Source: an uncultured bacterium
GTDB lineage: Bacteria; Verrucomicrobiota; Kiritimatiellia; CAIVKH01
Length of the DNA stretch: 57,240 nt
Direction: 5' to 3'
Assembly (NCBI GenBank): GCA_903906425.1
Contig: CAIVKH010000303.1
Location: 1-57,240, forward strand
The notes under the pieces were generated by a model. The model saw only the letters and a program-made list of their open reading frames with translations. It made no database searches and was not told where the DNA came from. This document shows positions 26,857 to 36,334 of the stretch, in pieces. A program made the translations under genes and the position numbers. The first letter of the stretch is position 1, and each line of letters begins with the position of its first letter.

Positions 26857-26903
26857 TTCCAATGATTGGAAGTTTCCGCAACCGTCATTTCCAATCATTG
26901 GAA
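26857..26903. repeat. Phased palindrome array 8 (2 copies)
   Basis: Exact dyads at 26857-26871 and 26889-26903, step 32. Starts 17 bp after the dUTPase stop and ends 50 bp before the sulfatase start. Confidence 0.9.
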
Positions 26904-26953
26904 GTTTTCGATCGTGCGCGTTTCCCGATGCATTCTTTTCACGGAGATCGAAA

Positions 26954-28399
26954 ATGAAACTTGGAATCATCGCTTCGCTCGTTCTGACCGCTGCGCTGGC
27001 GCGCGCGGCGACGCCGAATGTCGTCATCATTTTTTGCGATGACATGGGCTATGGCGACACGGCGATTTATGACTCGAAGCTCGCGCTGACGCCGCACATC
27101 GACAGCCTCGCGAAAGACGGGATGAAGCTGACGAGCTTTTATGTGGCGCAGGCGGTTTGCAGCGCGTCGCGCACGGCGCTGCTGACGGGCTGCCTGCCGA
27201 ATCGCATCGGAATTCTCGGCGCGCTCGGCCCGCATTCGAATCACGGAATCGGCGATGGCGAGGTGACGATTGCGCAGCTTTTGAAGTCGCGCAGCTACAC
27301 GTGCGGAATTTTCGGCAAGTGGCATCTCGGCGATTCGAAACAATTTTTGCCGCTGCAGCACGGCTTCGACGAATATCTCGGACTGCCGTATTCGCACGAC
27401 ATGTGGCCGGTGAATTACGACGGCACGCCCGCGAAGCCGGGCTCGCCAAAGGCTCATTATCCGCCGCTGCATTTGATCGACGGCAACGAGCAGACCGACG
27501 AAATCAAAACGCTCGACGACACCGCGACGCTGACGACGCGCTACACGGAACGCGCGGTGAAATTTGTCGAGAAAAACAAGGATCATCCGTTTTTTCTGTA
27601 CGTGCCGGAATCGCTGCCGCACGTGCCGCTGGCGGTGTCGGCGAAATTTAATGGCAAGAGCGGGCACGGACTTTATGCGGACGTGGTCGAGGAAATTGAC
27701 TGGTCCGTCGGTGAGATTCTTGCATCGCTTGAAAAGAACGGCGTCGCATCGAACACGATCGTGATGTTCAGCAGCGACAACGGTCCGTGGCTGCGATTTG
27801 GAAATCACGCGGGCAGCGCCGGCCCGCTTCGCGAAGGCAAGGGTACGATGTTCGACGGCGGCTGCCGCGAACCGTGTTTGCTCCGCTGGCCCGGACACAT
27901 CAAGCCCGGCCGCGTCAGCGACGCGCTCGTCGCATCGGTTGATATTCTTCCGACACTCGCCGCGATCACCGGCGCGGAACTGCCCAAGCATCCGATCGAC
28001 GGGATCAACGAACTTGCGCTGCTCGAAAATGAAAACGCGAAACCGCAGCGCGATTTTTTCATTTATTATTACGGCGAGGAATTGCAGGCATTCCGCGAAG
28101 GGCGATGGAAACTATTCTTCCCGCACACCTGTTCGCAATACATCGAAGGCACGACGCCGGGCCATGACGGTTTTCCCGGACCGGCTCCGGCGAAAAAATT
28201 CGGCTCGATGCTTTTCGATCTCGAAACCGACATCAACGAACGGCACGACTTGAAAAACGAGCATCCCGAAATAGTCGAGCGATTGACGAAGCGTTGCAAA
28301 GCATACGATGCGGAACTTCAGGGTGACCGACGCGCACCCGGAAAACTCGGGACTGAAACGTCGCTAGTTTTTCCCACGCCTCGCGGCGAAGTGGACTAG
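26954..28399 (+). CDS. Secreted type I (formylglycine) sulfatase, arylsulfatase A-like
   Basis: 481 aa with signal peptide MKLGIIASLVLTAALARA. The active-site motif CSASRTALLTG carries the Cys69 that is oxidised to formylglycine; Ala replaces the usual Pro of CxPSR, as in some anSME-matured enzymes. Metal ligands Asp29/Asp30 (IIFCDDMGYGD) and SSDNGPW, plus GKWHLG, are present. Likely periplasmic or surface desulfation of a sulfated polysaccharide; substrate unknown. Convergent with the GH4 gene, 16 bp apart. A formylglycine-generating enzyme is not in the window. Confidence 0.9.
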   Translation: MKLGIIASLVLTAALARAATPNVVIIFCDDMGYGDTAIYDSKLALTPHIDSLAKDGMKLTSFYVAQAVCSASRTALLTGCLPNRIGILGALGPHSNHGIGDGEVTIAQLLKSRSYTCGIFGKWHLGDSKQFLPLQHGFDEYLGLPYSHDMWPVNYDGTPAKPGSPKAHYPPLHLIDGNEQTDEIKTLDDTATLTTRYTERAVKFVEKNKDHPFFLYVPESLPHVPLAVSAKFNGKSGHGLYADVVEEIDWSVGEILASLEKNGVASNTIVMFSSDNGPWLRFGNHAGSAGPLREGKGTMFDGGCREPCLLRWPGHIKPGRVSDALVASVDILPTLAAITGAELPKHPIDGINELALLENENAKPQRDFFIYYYGEELQAFREGRWKLFFPHTCSQYIEGTTPGHDGFPGPAPAKKFGSMLFDLETDINERHDLKNEHPEIVERLTKRCKAYDAELQGDRRAPGKLGTETSLVFPTPRGEVD

Positions 28400-28415
28400 C
28401 CGTCCGAAATGACTT

Positions 28416-29834
28416 TTACGCCTTCGCGAGTTGTCCAAAACGATTCGCAATCGCCAACGCGGGATCGAGCGGAACTTCGGCGCGTTTGACGTTTTTCGGA
28501 ATGCTGATGGCCGGCACCGGACGCAATTTCTTGCCGGCGAATTGCGGCAGATATGTTTTTTCCGCCTCCAGCATTTCGGCGGTCATCTTCCTGATTTCGT
28601 CGAGCGTCAAAACCGAGGCAGTCAACGGATCAAGCGCGATGGCTTGCATGACGAGTTCGGGATCGCCGGTGAAGCTGGCTTCGACGGCGAGGCCCTGCAC
28701 GAGCACGTTGGTCATGTTGAGTGCGGCGCATTGCGGCGGCAAATTTCCGATGACGGTCGGATGGAGGCCGAGGCGATCAACGTAAATCGGAACTTCGACG
28801 CAACAGCCGTTCGGAAGATTCGTGATGTAGCCATCGTTGCGGACGTTTCCGTTCAGCCGGAAGACAACGCCGGTTTCCTTGGCTTCGATGATGTGCGAAC
28901 AATATTCGGCGCTGCGCGGGCCGAGCTTCGTGGACTCGATGGAAAGCGGATCGGTCTTCGCAAATTTTTCCGCGAGCATCGCGCAGTATTTGTAGTACGC
29001 GCCGGTCTCGCCGCCGAACGACGGCTCGTCGCAATAGAGGTCGAGCGCCTTTTTGTTCTTGCGGAAGTACGGAAGATATTCGGAAAGATGGCCGGTGCTC
29101 TCGGTCATGAAATATCCGAAATGCCGCATGACTTCGGCGCGGACTTTTTCGTTTACGTAATAACCGGGCTTTTCGAAATTCGCCTTGAGGATCGGATAAA
29201 GATCGCGGCCTTTGTGATGCAGCTTCAGGAACCAGCCCATGTGGTTGATGCCGGCGCACAGAAAATCAATTTCGGCTTTCGGCACACCGGCGTAGCTCGC
29301 GATCAGATCCATCGTCGTTTGAACGCCGTGGCACAAGCCGACAAATTGCAGATCCGGGACGCGGCCGAGTGCCCAACAACACATCGCCATCGGATTTGCG
29401 TAATTGAACACGATCGCGTTCGGGCAAAGCTCCTGCACGTCGCGCGCGATTTCGAGCAGCTTGGGAATGTGGCGCATCGCGCGGAAAACTCCGCCGGGGC
29501 CCATCGTGTCGGCGATGCACTGGTCCACGCCGTATTTCAGCGGAATTTCGTAGTCCTGCTTGAATTCAGCGACACCGCCGGCTTGCAACATGATGACAAC
29601 ATAATCTGCGTCCTTGAGCGCCTCGCGTCGGTCTGTCGTGGCGGTGACGGTCGCCTTGATTTTGTTATCGCGAATCATGCGCTTGACGAAATCGTGCATC
29701 TTGTCGAGGCGCGTGTGCGTCAGCGCCATCAACCGGTACTCGCTCCCTTCGAGTGCCTTCGTCGAAAGAAAATCCGCCATCAAAGTTTTGCAGAACACCA
29801 GACTGCCCGCACCGATCATTGCAATTTCGGCCAT
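28416..29834 (-). CDS. GH4 family NAD/Mn-dependent alpha-glycosidase
   Basis: 472 aa cytoplasmic enzyme. N-terminal Rossmann motif AMIGAGSLVF; metal ligands in GLCHGVQTT (Cys168) and GINHMGWF (His198). GH4 enzymes oxidise C3 of the sugar with NAD+, eliminate the aglycone, add water and re-reduce, so they also cleave substrates other glycosidases cannot. The CHGVQ form and overall sequence fit the alpha-galactosidase/alpha-glucosidase/alpha-glucuronidase branch; exact specificity is not readable. ATG 29834 has GGAG upstream. Separated from the DUF1080 gene on the same strand by array 9. Confidence 0.85.
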   Translation of the reverse strand: MAEIAMIGAGSLVFCKTLMADFLSTKALEGSEYRLMALTHTRLDKMHDFVKRMIRDNKIKATVTATTDRREALKDADYVVIMLQAGGVAEFKQDYEIPLKYGVDQCIADTMGPGGVFRAMRHIPKLLEIARDVQELCPNAIVFNYANPMAMCCWALGRVPDLQFVGLCHGVQTTMDLIASYAGVPKAEIDFLCAGINHMGWFLKLHHKGRDLYPILKANFEKPGYYVNEKVRAEVMRHFGYFMTESTGHLSEYLPYFRKNKKALDLYCDEPSFGGETGAYYKYCAMLAEKFAKTDPLSIESTKLGPRSAEYCSHIIEAKETGVVFRLNGNVRNDGYITNLPNGCCVEVPIYVDRLGLHPTVIGNLPPQCAALNMTNVLVQGLAVEASFTGDPELVMQAIALDPLTASVLTLDEIRKMTAEMLEAEKTYLPQFAGKKLRPVPAISIPKNVKRAEVPLDPALAIANRFGQLAKA

Positions 29835-29857
29835 GACTAATTTCTCCGTTTGTTGAT

Positions 29858-29905
29858 TTCCAATGATTGGAAGATTTCGTCAGCGTTCTTTTCCAATCAT
29901 TGGAA
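29858..29905. repeat. Phased palindrome array 9 (2 copies)
   Basis: Exact dyads at 29858-29872 and 29891-29905, step 33, filling the 87-bp gap between the DUF1080 gene and the GH4 gene. Confidence 0.9.
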
Positions 29906-29921
29906 ATTTTGAAATCGCGGT

Positions 29922-30668
29922 TTATTTCGCAGCAGGAAGGAACTTGATTTTGAAATCCTTGAACTGGATCGTCATGTTGAATCCAGCGTGCATTTGCAGG
30001 CCGATGACACCGTCTTTGCATGCCTTCGGACTGTCGTCAGTCATGTCAGTCGTGACTTCGCCGTTGATCTTGTAGGTGATGTGGTTCCCGTTGGCGATGA
30101 CGACGCACTCGTTCCACTCACCCTGCGGCTTGATCGCTTTTTTGATCTCGTCGTTGTTCTTTTCGAGCGGCGTGTTCGTGCGCTTGCCATCGGCACCATA
30201 GACCGTCTTGTCGCCGCGCTTGCTCATGATACCGCGTCCGCCGGCCACGCCACCTTCGTCGTAGATGATGCCGGTGTAGTTGTTTTTTGCGTCAATGTCG
30301 GCCTGATAGCCGCCGACGTGCTTCATTTCCGGGCGGTCAATCTTGCCGCGAATTTGCACGCCGGAGTTTCCGTCGGGCGTGACCATCCGCCAGCTGTAAT
30401 GCATTTCGAAATTCGCAAATTTTTCGGGATTCTCCTTCGATGCCAGCAGGATCAGATCGCTCTGCTTCGAAGTTTCCTTCGCCTCCTTGCACTGGATGGC
30501 ACCGTCAGCAACAGACCAATATCCTTCAAGGCCATCCCAACCCGTGAGATCTTTTCCGTTGAAAAGGCAGACATATCCGTCGGCATCCGGGTTCGGCAGG
30601 TCGGCGGCGGTGACGACAAGCGACGACGCAATGAGCGCAATCGCGGACAGCAAAATTCGCAATTTCAT
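29922..30668 (-). CDS. Secreted DUF1080 protein (3-keto-disaccharide hydrolase family)
   Basis: 248 aa; ATG 30668 preceded by AAAAGGAG. Signal peptide MKLRILLSAIALIASSLVVTAA, then a concanavalin-like jelly roll with the family landmarks GYVCLFNGKDLTGWDG, FEMHYSWRM, NSGVQIRG, GGYQADID, EWNECVVIANG and a C-terminal IGLQMHAG..IQFKDFKIK. PF06439 proteins have been shown to hydrolyse 3-keto-glycosides. Last gene of a four-gene run (ThuA, ThuA, epimerase, DUF1080), supporting a role in oxidised-sugar metabolism. The upstream in-frame ATG 30731 overlaps the Shine-Dalgarno region and is rejected. Confidence 0.85.
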   Translation of the reverse strand: MKLRILLSAIALIASSLVVTAADLPNPDADGYVCLFNGKDLTGWDGLEGYWSVADGAIQCKEAKETSKQSDLILLASKENPEKFANFEMHYSWRMVTPDGNSGVQIRGKIDRPEMKHVGGYQADIDAKNNYTGIIYDEGGVAGGRGIMSKRGDKTVYGADGKRTNTPLEKNNDEIKKAIKPQGEWNECVVIANGNHITYKINGEVTTDMTDDSPKACKDGVIGLQMHAGFNMTIQFKDFKIKFLPAAK

Positions 30669-30767
30669 TGAACGACTCCTTTTCTTGAGCGGGAATTCGA
30701 ACCACGAAACACGCGGAATCTTTTCCCGCATCAGCTCCGCGTGTCCGTGGTTCTGTCCCGCGATTTC

Positions 30768-31619
30768 TTACTTCAACAATTTCGTCAGGAACTTCAGCGC
30801 GTCCTTCGCGAGGTCATCCTGCGTCGGGGCGAGCGGATGCCAGATGCAAGTGGCCGCAGCCAGCGCGGTGCATTCGGGCGTGAAGGATTCGATGACGACG
30901 TTGCCGTTGTAGCCGATTTCCTTGAGTCCCTTCGCGAGGCCCTTCCAATCGACATTGCCGCTGCCCGCCGCACCGCGATCATTCTCGCAGGCGTGAACAT
31001 GAACGAGTCGCTTGCCGGCAGTCTTCACGGCTCCATAAATACATTTTTCTTCAATGTTCATATGGAACGTGTCGAGCATCATGCCGACGGATTTCATGCC
31101 GACGTCATCAACGAGGCGCGCGCATTGCTCGCTCGTGTTGATCAAATCGGTCTCGAAACGGTTCAGCGGCTCCAGCGCGATGGTCACGCCGTAATCGGCA
31201 GCCATCTTGCCGGCCTTTTGCAAACCGGAGACTGCGCGGTTCCACTCGATCTTCCGCTGCTCGGCGGGAACGTGACGACGCTTGCCGCAGGCCGCATACA
31301 TCGGGCCGATGATGAGCTTTGAGCCGATGCCTTCGCTGAATTTCAGCGCGCCGCGGACGTAATCCAGGCACGACTTGCGAAGTTTCGGATCGTCGCTGGT
31401 CAGGTCGCGATCCGGGCCGAAGACGCCACAGGTCACAGGAGTCAGTCCCGTTCCCTTCAGCGCCGCGCTCACTTTTTTCGCCGACAGAAACGACATTTGT
31501 TCGAGAGGAAATTCGGCCGTCTCGAATCCCATCGCCTTGATTTTCTCCAACAGACCCAGCTTGGCATCCGTGAACGGTGCCTCCCAAACCCAAGCGTTAA
31601 TTCCGATTTTTATGCTCAT
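30768..31619 (-). CDS. Sugar isomerase/epimerase, TIM-barrel (D-psicose 3-epimerase-like)
   Basis: 283 aa, xylose-isomerase-like TIM barrel (PF01261). Metal-binding and acid/base residues are visible in VTIALEPLNRFETD (Glu), MMLDTFHMNIEE (Asp), HVHACENDRGAAGSG (His) and NVVIESFTP (Glu), the pattern of ketose 3-epimerases. No signal peptide, so cytoplasmic, in contrast to its two ThuA and one DUF1080 neighbours. It could act on C3-oxidised or keto sugars delivered by them. It starts 12 bp after the upstream ThuA gene; RBS GGAAAGG. Confidence 0.85.
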   Translation of the reverse strand: MSIKIGINAWVWEAPFTDAKLGLLEKIKAMGFETAEFPLEQMSFLSAKKVSAALKGTGLTPVTCGVFGPDRDLTSDDPKLRKSCLDYVRGALKFSEGIGSKLIIGPMYAACGKRRHVPAEQRKIEWNRAVSGLQKAGKMAADYGVTIALEPLNRFETDLINTSEQCARLVDDVGMKSVGMMLDTFHMNIEEKCIYGAVKTAGKRLVHVHACENDRGAAGSGNVDWKGLAKGLKEIGYNGNVVIESFTPECTALAAATCIWHPLAPTQDDLAKDALKFLTKLLK

Positions 31620-31631
31620 GGCTGTCCTTTC

Positions 31632-32576
31632 CTATTTTCCTTTTTTATCGAGGTTCTTGTTCAAATCTGCGGGATCGAGGTCGCATTTCGCGCCGCCGGC
31701 GGGGATGTCCAGATGTGCGGTCCATAGAATTGCATTCACAACGAGGCGGCGGAAATTCGGCTCGCCCCAGTTGCTGTGGTAGTGCGCGCCGGTGAAGCCG
31801 AAACCGCGGCCGATGCCGTCGGCACGATCAAATGCCCACGCCATGTCCTGCTGTTTGCCCTCGGCGACAGCCTTGCGTACATCGGGATTGCCTTCGTGTG
31901 CGCCGTCCTTGCGCGACATCGTGCTGGCCGGAGGAATCGCGAAGAACAGAGGCGTGACGCCCTTCATGCCGTCCGCGAAGCGCATGTTGAAATACCACTC
32001 GTCATTAATCTTGAATGGCTTCACTCCACGTGCAACCGGATGATCAGGAATCGAGGTGAAGTCGGCTACCCAGGTCGGGTTCACCGACCAGTTGACTTCA
32101 AAACACCCGCCGACCCATTCGATGAACTCCTTCTCGCCTTTTTCCTTTGTCGGCTCCACCGCGTAATGAATCAGTGCGAGGCCGACGCCTTTCTTCATCA
32201 GGCCGCCGATGACATCGAGATGATTGTCGCGCAGCAGCGGATGGCCGCCGCCGCCGTCGGAATAACAGACGATGGTTTTTGCACCGTTGAAAATTTCCGG
32301 ATTCTTCGGCCAGCCGTCGCGGCACATCACCGGATAAATTCCCGGCGTCTGCTTGAGCATGTTCATCAGGAGCGCGCAACCGGCGAAGAATTCGTGGGCA
32401 CCCGGCCCGTGGCTGCGCGGTCCGGCAATCAAGACGACTTTCGTCAGGCCCGGATCTTTCGTGTCCACTTCGAGCGGAACTTTCGACTGGTCGTGCGCCG
32501 CGTCGTCCTCGCCTCGCGCCATCGCGCCGAAGCAAAGCATCGAGGCCGCGAGAATGAGCTTCATGGAATTTCTCAT
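31632..32576 (-). CDS. Secreted ThuA-domain protein (1)
   Basis: 314 aa. ATG 32576 sits 8 nt after AAAGGA; two further in-frame ATGs upstream (32597, 32624) lie too far up. Signal peptide MRNSMKLILAASMLCFGAMARG; the remainder is the ThuA / glutamine-amidotransferase-like fold (PF06283): KVVLIAGPRSHGPGAHEF, IVCYSDGGGGHPLL, GVGLALIHYAVEP, FADGMKGVTPLFFA, GFTGAHYHSNW...RRLVVNAILWTA. ThuA proteins work with oxidoreductases on 3-keto-trehalose and related sugars in rhizobia. Divergent in sequence from the second copy just upstream, so an old duplication. Confidence 0.8.
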   Translation of the reverse strand: MRNSMKLILAASMLCFGAMARGEDDAAHDQSKVPLEVDTKDPGLTKVVLIAGPRSHGPGAHEFFAGCALLMNMLKQTPGIYPVMCRDGWPKNPEIFNGAKTIVCYSDGGGGHPLLRDNHLDVIGGLMKKGVGLALIHYAVEPTKEKGEKEFIEWVGGCFEVNWSVNPTWVADFTSIPDHPVARGVKPFKINDEWYFNMRFADGMKGVTPLFFAIPPASTMSRKDGAHEGNPDVRKAVAEGKQQDMAWAFDRADGIGRGFGFTGAHYHSNWGEPNFRRLVVNAILWTAHLDIPAGGAKCDLDPADLNKNLDKKGK

Positions 32577-32625
32577 GGGAATATCCTTTCGGTTCATGAC
32601 GGCGGAACCGCCGCCATTCCGCAAT

Positions 32626-33486
<861 letters not shown>

Positions 33487-33587
33487 TCGTTCATTTCTCC
33501 TGGTTAAAGCAGTTCACGAAGATTGCGTTTCCGCCGCCGAAAACCAATCGCAAAAATCGGATGTCCCGGCGGCGCCCACACCATAGT

Positions 33588-33666
33588 TTCCAATGATTGG
33601 AAAAAACTCACACGCAAACTTCCAATGATTGGAAATTCCGGTGCCGCCAGTTTCCAATCATTGGAA
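33588..33666. repeat. Phased palindrome array 10 (3 copies)
   Basis: Exact dyads at 33588-33602, 33620-33634 and 33652-33666, both steps 32, between the murC-like stop (33692) and the ThuA start (33486). Confidence 0.9.
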
Positions 33667-33691
33667 GTTTGCGCAGCGCGATGTGCGGCGG

Positions 33692-35020
33692 TCACGATTT
33701 GCGCGGCTCGCGCAAAAGGCGCCGCGCAAATTTCGGCAGCTCCGGATCGCGCGCGCCCATGCCGAGAATCGCGTCGCCGCGCCGCGCCGTGGCCAGTTCC
33801 TTTTCGAGCGCGTCAAAATCCGAAACGAATTTTGCCGCGATGCCGAACTGCTGAAGCTGCACTGCCCAATCTTCGGACGTGATCGTCTTCTTTGCCGTGC
33901 CGCCCGCATAAAAAACCGGCAGCACAAAAAATTTGTCGCCGGGCTGCATCGCGGATTTCAGCGCGCCGGCCAGTTCGTCTTTCATCAATGCCAGCGGGCC
34001 GAAACCGTGCGGACGCCAGAAGCCGAAAATCCGCCGCGATGTTTCCGCGACAGCCCGCCACGACGCCGCGATCTTCGCCGGATTGTGTGCATAATCGTCA
34101 ATCACGCGAACGCCGCGGACTTCGCCGACAAGCTCCAGCCGCCGGCCCACGCCGCGAAAATCCGGAAGGACTTTTCGAATCTTTTCGAGATCGCAGCCAA
34201 GCACTTCGCAAATCCGCACGGCCATGAACGCATTTTCCGCGTTGTGCCTTCCGACGAGCGGCACATCAAAAGAAATTCCCGCGTATTCAAACGACCACGC
34301 AGTTTCTTTTTTCACCGGCCGAAATTCCGCATCGGCTCCGGCGATGCCAAGCTGGCCCGAAACGCCCGCGCCGCACAGAACCGGATTCTTTACCTTCGCC
34401 GCGAATTCGCGAAACAGCGCGACGACCTCGCCCAGTTCGAAATGATCTTTCGAAACATTCGTGATCGCCGCGAACTGCGGGTCGAATCGCAGCAGCGAGC
34501 GATCGCTTTCGTCGGCTTCGAGAACCCACAAATTCGATTTCCCGATCCGGACATTTCCGACGCGATTTTCCGACGCCCAGTTCAAAACGACTCCGCCGTT
34601 CACCACCATCGGATCGCATCCGCACTGTTCAAGCAGCCAGCCCGTCAATGCCGTTACGGTCGTTTTACCGGCGGTTCCCGTGATCGTGACGAGCTTCGAT
34701 CCACGCGCCAGACGGGCCAGCATTTCCGCGCGATGAATGATTTCGACGCCGAGTTTCTTTGCTGCCGCGACTTCAGGATTCGTGTCCTCAATCGCCGTGC
34801 TCACCAGCAGCGCCGCCGTAGTCGGAGAAATCGCCGAGCCATCCTGCGGCAAAAGTTTCAGTCCCATCCGCTGGAGTTTTTCGAGAACATCAAGCCGGTG
34901 TCCCTGATCGAACGACCGGTCCGATCCGCTGACATCGCAACCGAGTCCAATCAGCAATTCCGCCAGCGCGCTCATCCCGACGCCCGCGACGCCGGAGATG
35001 TGATAGCAGCCGCGATTCAT
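33692..35020 (-). CDS. murC: Mur ligase, UDP-N-acetylmuramate--alanine ligase-like
   Basis: 442 aa with all three Mur ligase domains: N-terminal UDP-binding (HISGVAGVGMSALAELL, VSGSDRS), central ATPase with P-loop TITGTAGKTTVTAL and VLEADESDRS, and C-terminal (FRGVGRRLELVG, VIDDYAHNPAKI, FWRPHGFGPLALMKDEL). MurC adds L-alanine to UDP-MurNAc in the cytoplasm. VAGVGMS instead of the usual IGGIGMS and the RPHGFGP block suggest a diverged MurC or an Mpl-type recycling ligase. It is alone here, without the dcw cluster, and follows argC by 6 bp in an operon. Confidence 0.8.
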   Translation of the reverse strand: MNRGCYHISGVAGVGMSALAELLIGLGCDVSGSDRSFDQGHRLDVLEKLQRMGLKLLPQDGSAISPTTAALLVSTAIEDTNPEVAAAKKLGVEIIHRAEMLARLARGSKLVTITGTAGKTTVTALTGWLLEQCGCDPMVVNGGVVLNWASENRVGNVRIGKSNLWVLEADESDRSLLRFDPQFAAITNVSKDHFELGEVVALFREFAAKVKNPVLCGAGVSGQLGIAGADAEFRPVKKETAWSFEYAGISFDVPLVGRHNAENAFMAVRICEVLGCDLEKIRKVLPDFRGVGRRLELVGEVRGVRVIDDYAHNPAKIAASWRAVAETSRRIFGFWRPHGFGPLALMKDELAGALKSAMQPGDKFFVLPVFYAGGTAKKTITSEDWAVQLQQFGIAAKFVSDFDALEKELATARRGDAILGMGARDPELPKFARRLLREPRKS

Positions 35021-35026
35021 GCGGCG

Positions 35027-36082
35027 TTACGGATACTGACCGGGGCGGTCGAGGGCCATGGTCTCGGGGAAGCCGAACATGATGTTCATGTTCTGGCAGG
35101 CGTTGCCGGCCTGGCCCTTCATCAGATTGTCAATGTGCGAAATGACGCGGAGGCGGTTGGTGCGCACGTCAACGTCAACGATGAGGTTGCAGTAGTTGGT
35201 TCCGCGCACGTCCACGGTACCGACGGTGGCCTTGTTGCCAAAGAGGCGGACGAAGACGTTGTTCTTGTGAAATTCCTTGTAGGCCTCGGTAACCTGCGCG
35301 GGGGTGACGCCGGGGCGCAGCGTGCCGTAGATGCACGAGAGAATTCCGCGGCAGGCGGGCATGACTTGGGTGGTGAAGGTGAGGGCGACGGGTGCGCCAG
35401 CGAATTTGGTCATCTCGCGTTCGACTTCGATGACGTGCTGGTGGCCGCTGAGGCGATAGACGTTCATGTTGTCGTGCCGCGCGGGGAAATGAAACGCCGG
35501 GGCGGGTTTTTTGCCTGCGCCGGAGACGGCGGTCTTGCAGTCGCAGATGATGCTGGCGAAATCCACGAGCTTGTTTTTCACCGCGGGCGCGAGGCCGAGT
35601 TCGCAACTGATGGCGAAGCAGCCGGGATTGCCGATGAGTTTCTTCCGCTTGATTTCCTCGCGGTAAAATTCGGCGACGCCATAAACGGATTGCGGCAGCA
35701 GGTCGGCCGATTTGTGTTCCGGCGACTTGCCGAGGCGCGTCGCGTATTCAGTGAATTCTTCCATCGTCTGGAAGCGAAAATCGCCGCTGTAGTCAATGAC
35801 CTTCGCGCCCTTTTCGAGTTCCTTGCGGGCCTCGACCATGCCGACGCCGTCGGGCGTCGAAAAGAAGACGACATCATGCGGCGCAAGCGCGGCAGGATCG
35901 TCGGGCTTCAGGATCGGCTGATCGCAAAAGCCTTTCAAATGCGGATAGAGATCGCTCATGAGCATGCCGGTTTCGGCCACGTCAACGAGCGTTTTGCTTT
36001 TCACCTGCGGATGCCGCGACAGCAGTTCCGTGATTCCCACGCCGCCGTAGCCGCCCGCGCCAACAATTTTTGCTGTAATCAT
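35027..36082 (-). CDS. argC: N-acetyl-gamma-glutamyl-phosphate reductase
   Basis: 351 aa; NADPH-dependent third step of arginine synthesis. Rossmann start KIVGAGGYGGVGITELL, catalytic Cys155 in GNPGCF, and the His-bearing segment SGHQHVIEVE. VYGVAEF and the C-terminal NLMKGQAGNACQNMN are typical of ArgC. Co-transcribed with the murC-like gene 6 bp downstream; no other arg gene is in the window. Divergent from kdsD across array 11. Confidence 0.9.
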   Translation of the reverse strand: MITAKIVGAGGYGGVGITELLSRHPQVKSKTLVDVAETGMLMSDLYPHLKGFCDQPILKPDDPAALAPHDVVFFSTPDGVGMVEARKELEKGAKVIDYSGDFRFQTMEEFTEYATRLGKSPEHKSADLLPQSVYGVAEFYREEIKRKKLIGNPGCFAISCELGLAPAVKNKLVDFASIICDCKTAVSGAGKKPAPAFHFPARHDNMNVYRLSGHQHVIEVEREMTKFAGAPVALTFTTQVMPACRGILSCIYGTLRPGVTPAQVTEAYKEFHKNNVFVRLFGNKATVGTVDVRGTNYCNLIVDVDVRTNRLRVISHIDNLMKGQAGNACQNMNIMFGFPETMALDRPGQYP

Positions 36083-36206
36083 TTTTATTGCCTCGATGCG
36101 ACGGCGCGAACGCCGTCATTGATAATTTCCTGCCAGATTGAAAAGCCGCGGATTATAGGAATGCGCCGCCGCGTCGCGACAAAAAAACGAAACCGGCATC
36201 CAACTT

Positions 36207-36253
36207 TTCCAATGATTGGAAGTTTGCGCGGCGGCAATTTCCAATCATTGGAA
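36207..36253. repeat. Phased palindrome array 11 (2 copies) in a divergent promoter region
   Basis: Exact dyads at 36207-36221 and 36239-36253, step 32, between argC (start 36082) and kdsD (start about 36335). No gene ends here. Confidence 0.9.
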
Positions 36254-36334
36254 AAGTCCGGCGCGGCGAAAATCGCGCGTGCATGTTTGATTTTTATCGG
36301 GCACGTTGCAGCCAGTTTTGGAGTGAAGCTTTTT

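Noticed and set aside
33629-36334. Very long plus-strand open frame antisense to murC and argC, continuous with kdsD
   Set aside because: It is a GC-rich antisense shadow: Arg/Ala/His-rich with no domain, while the minus strand encodes complete MurC-like and ArgC proteins.
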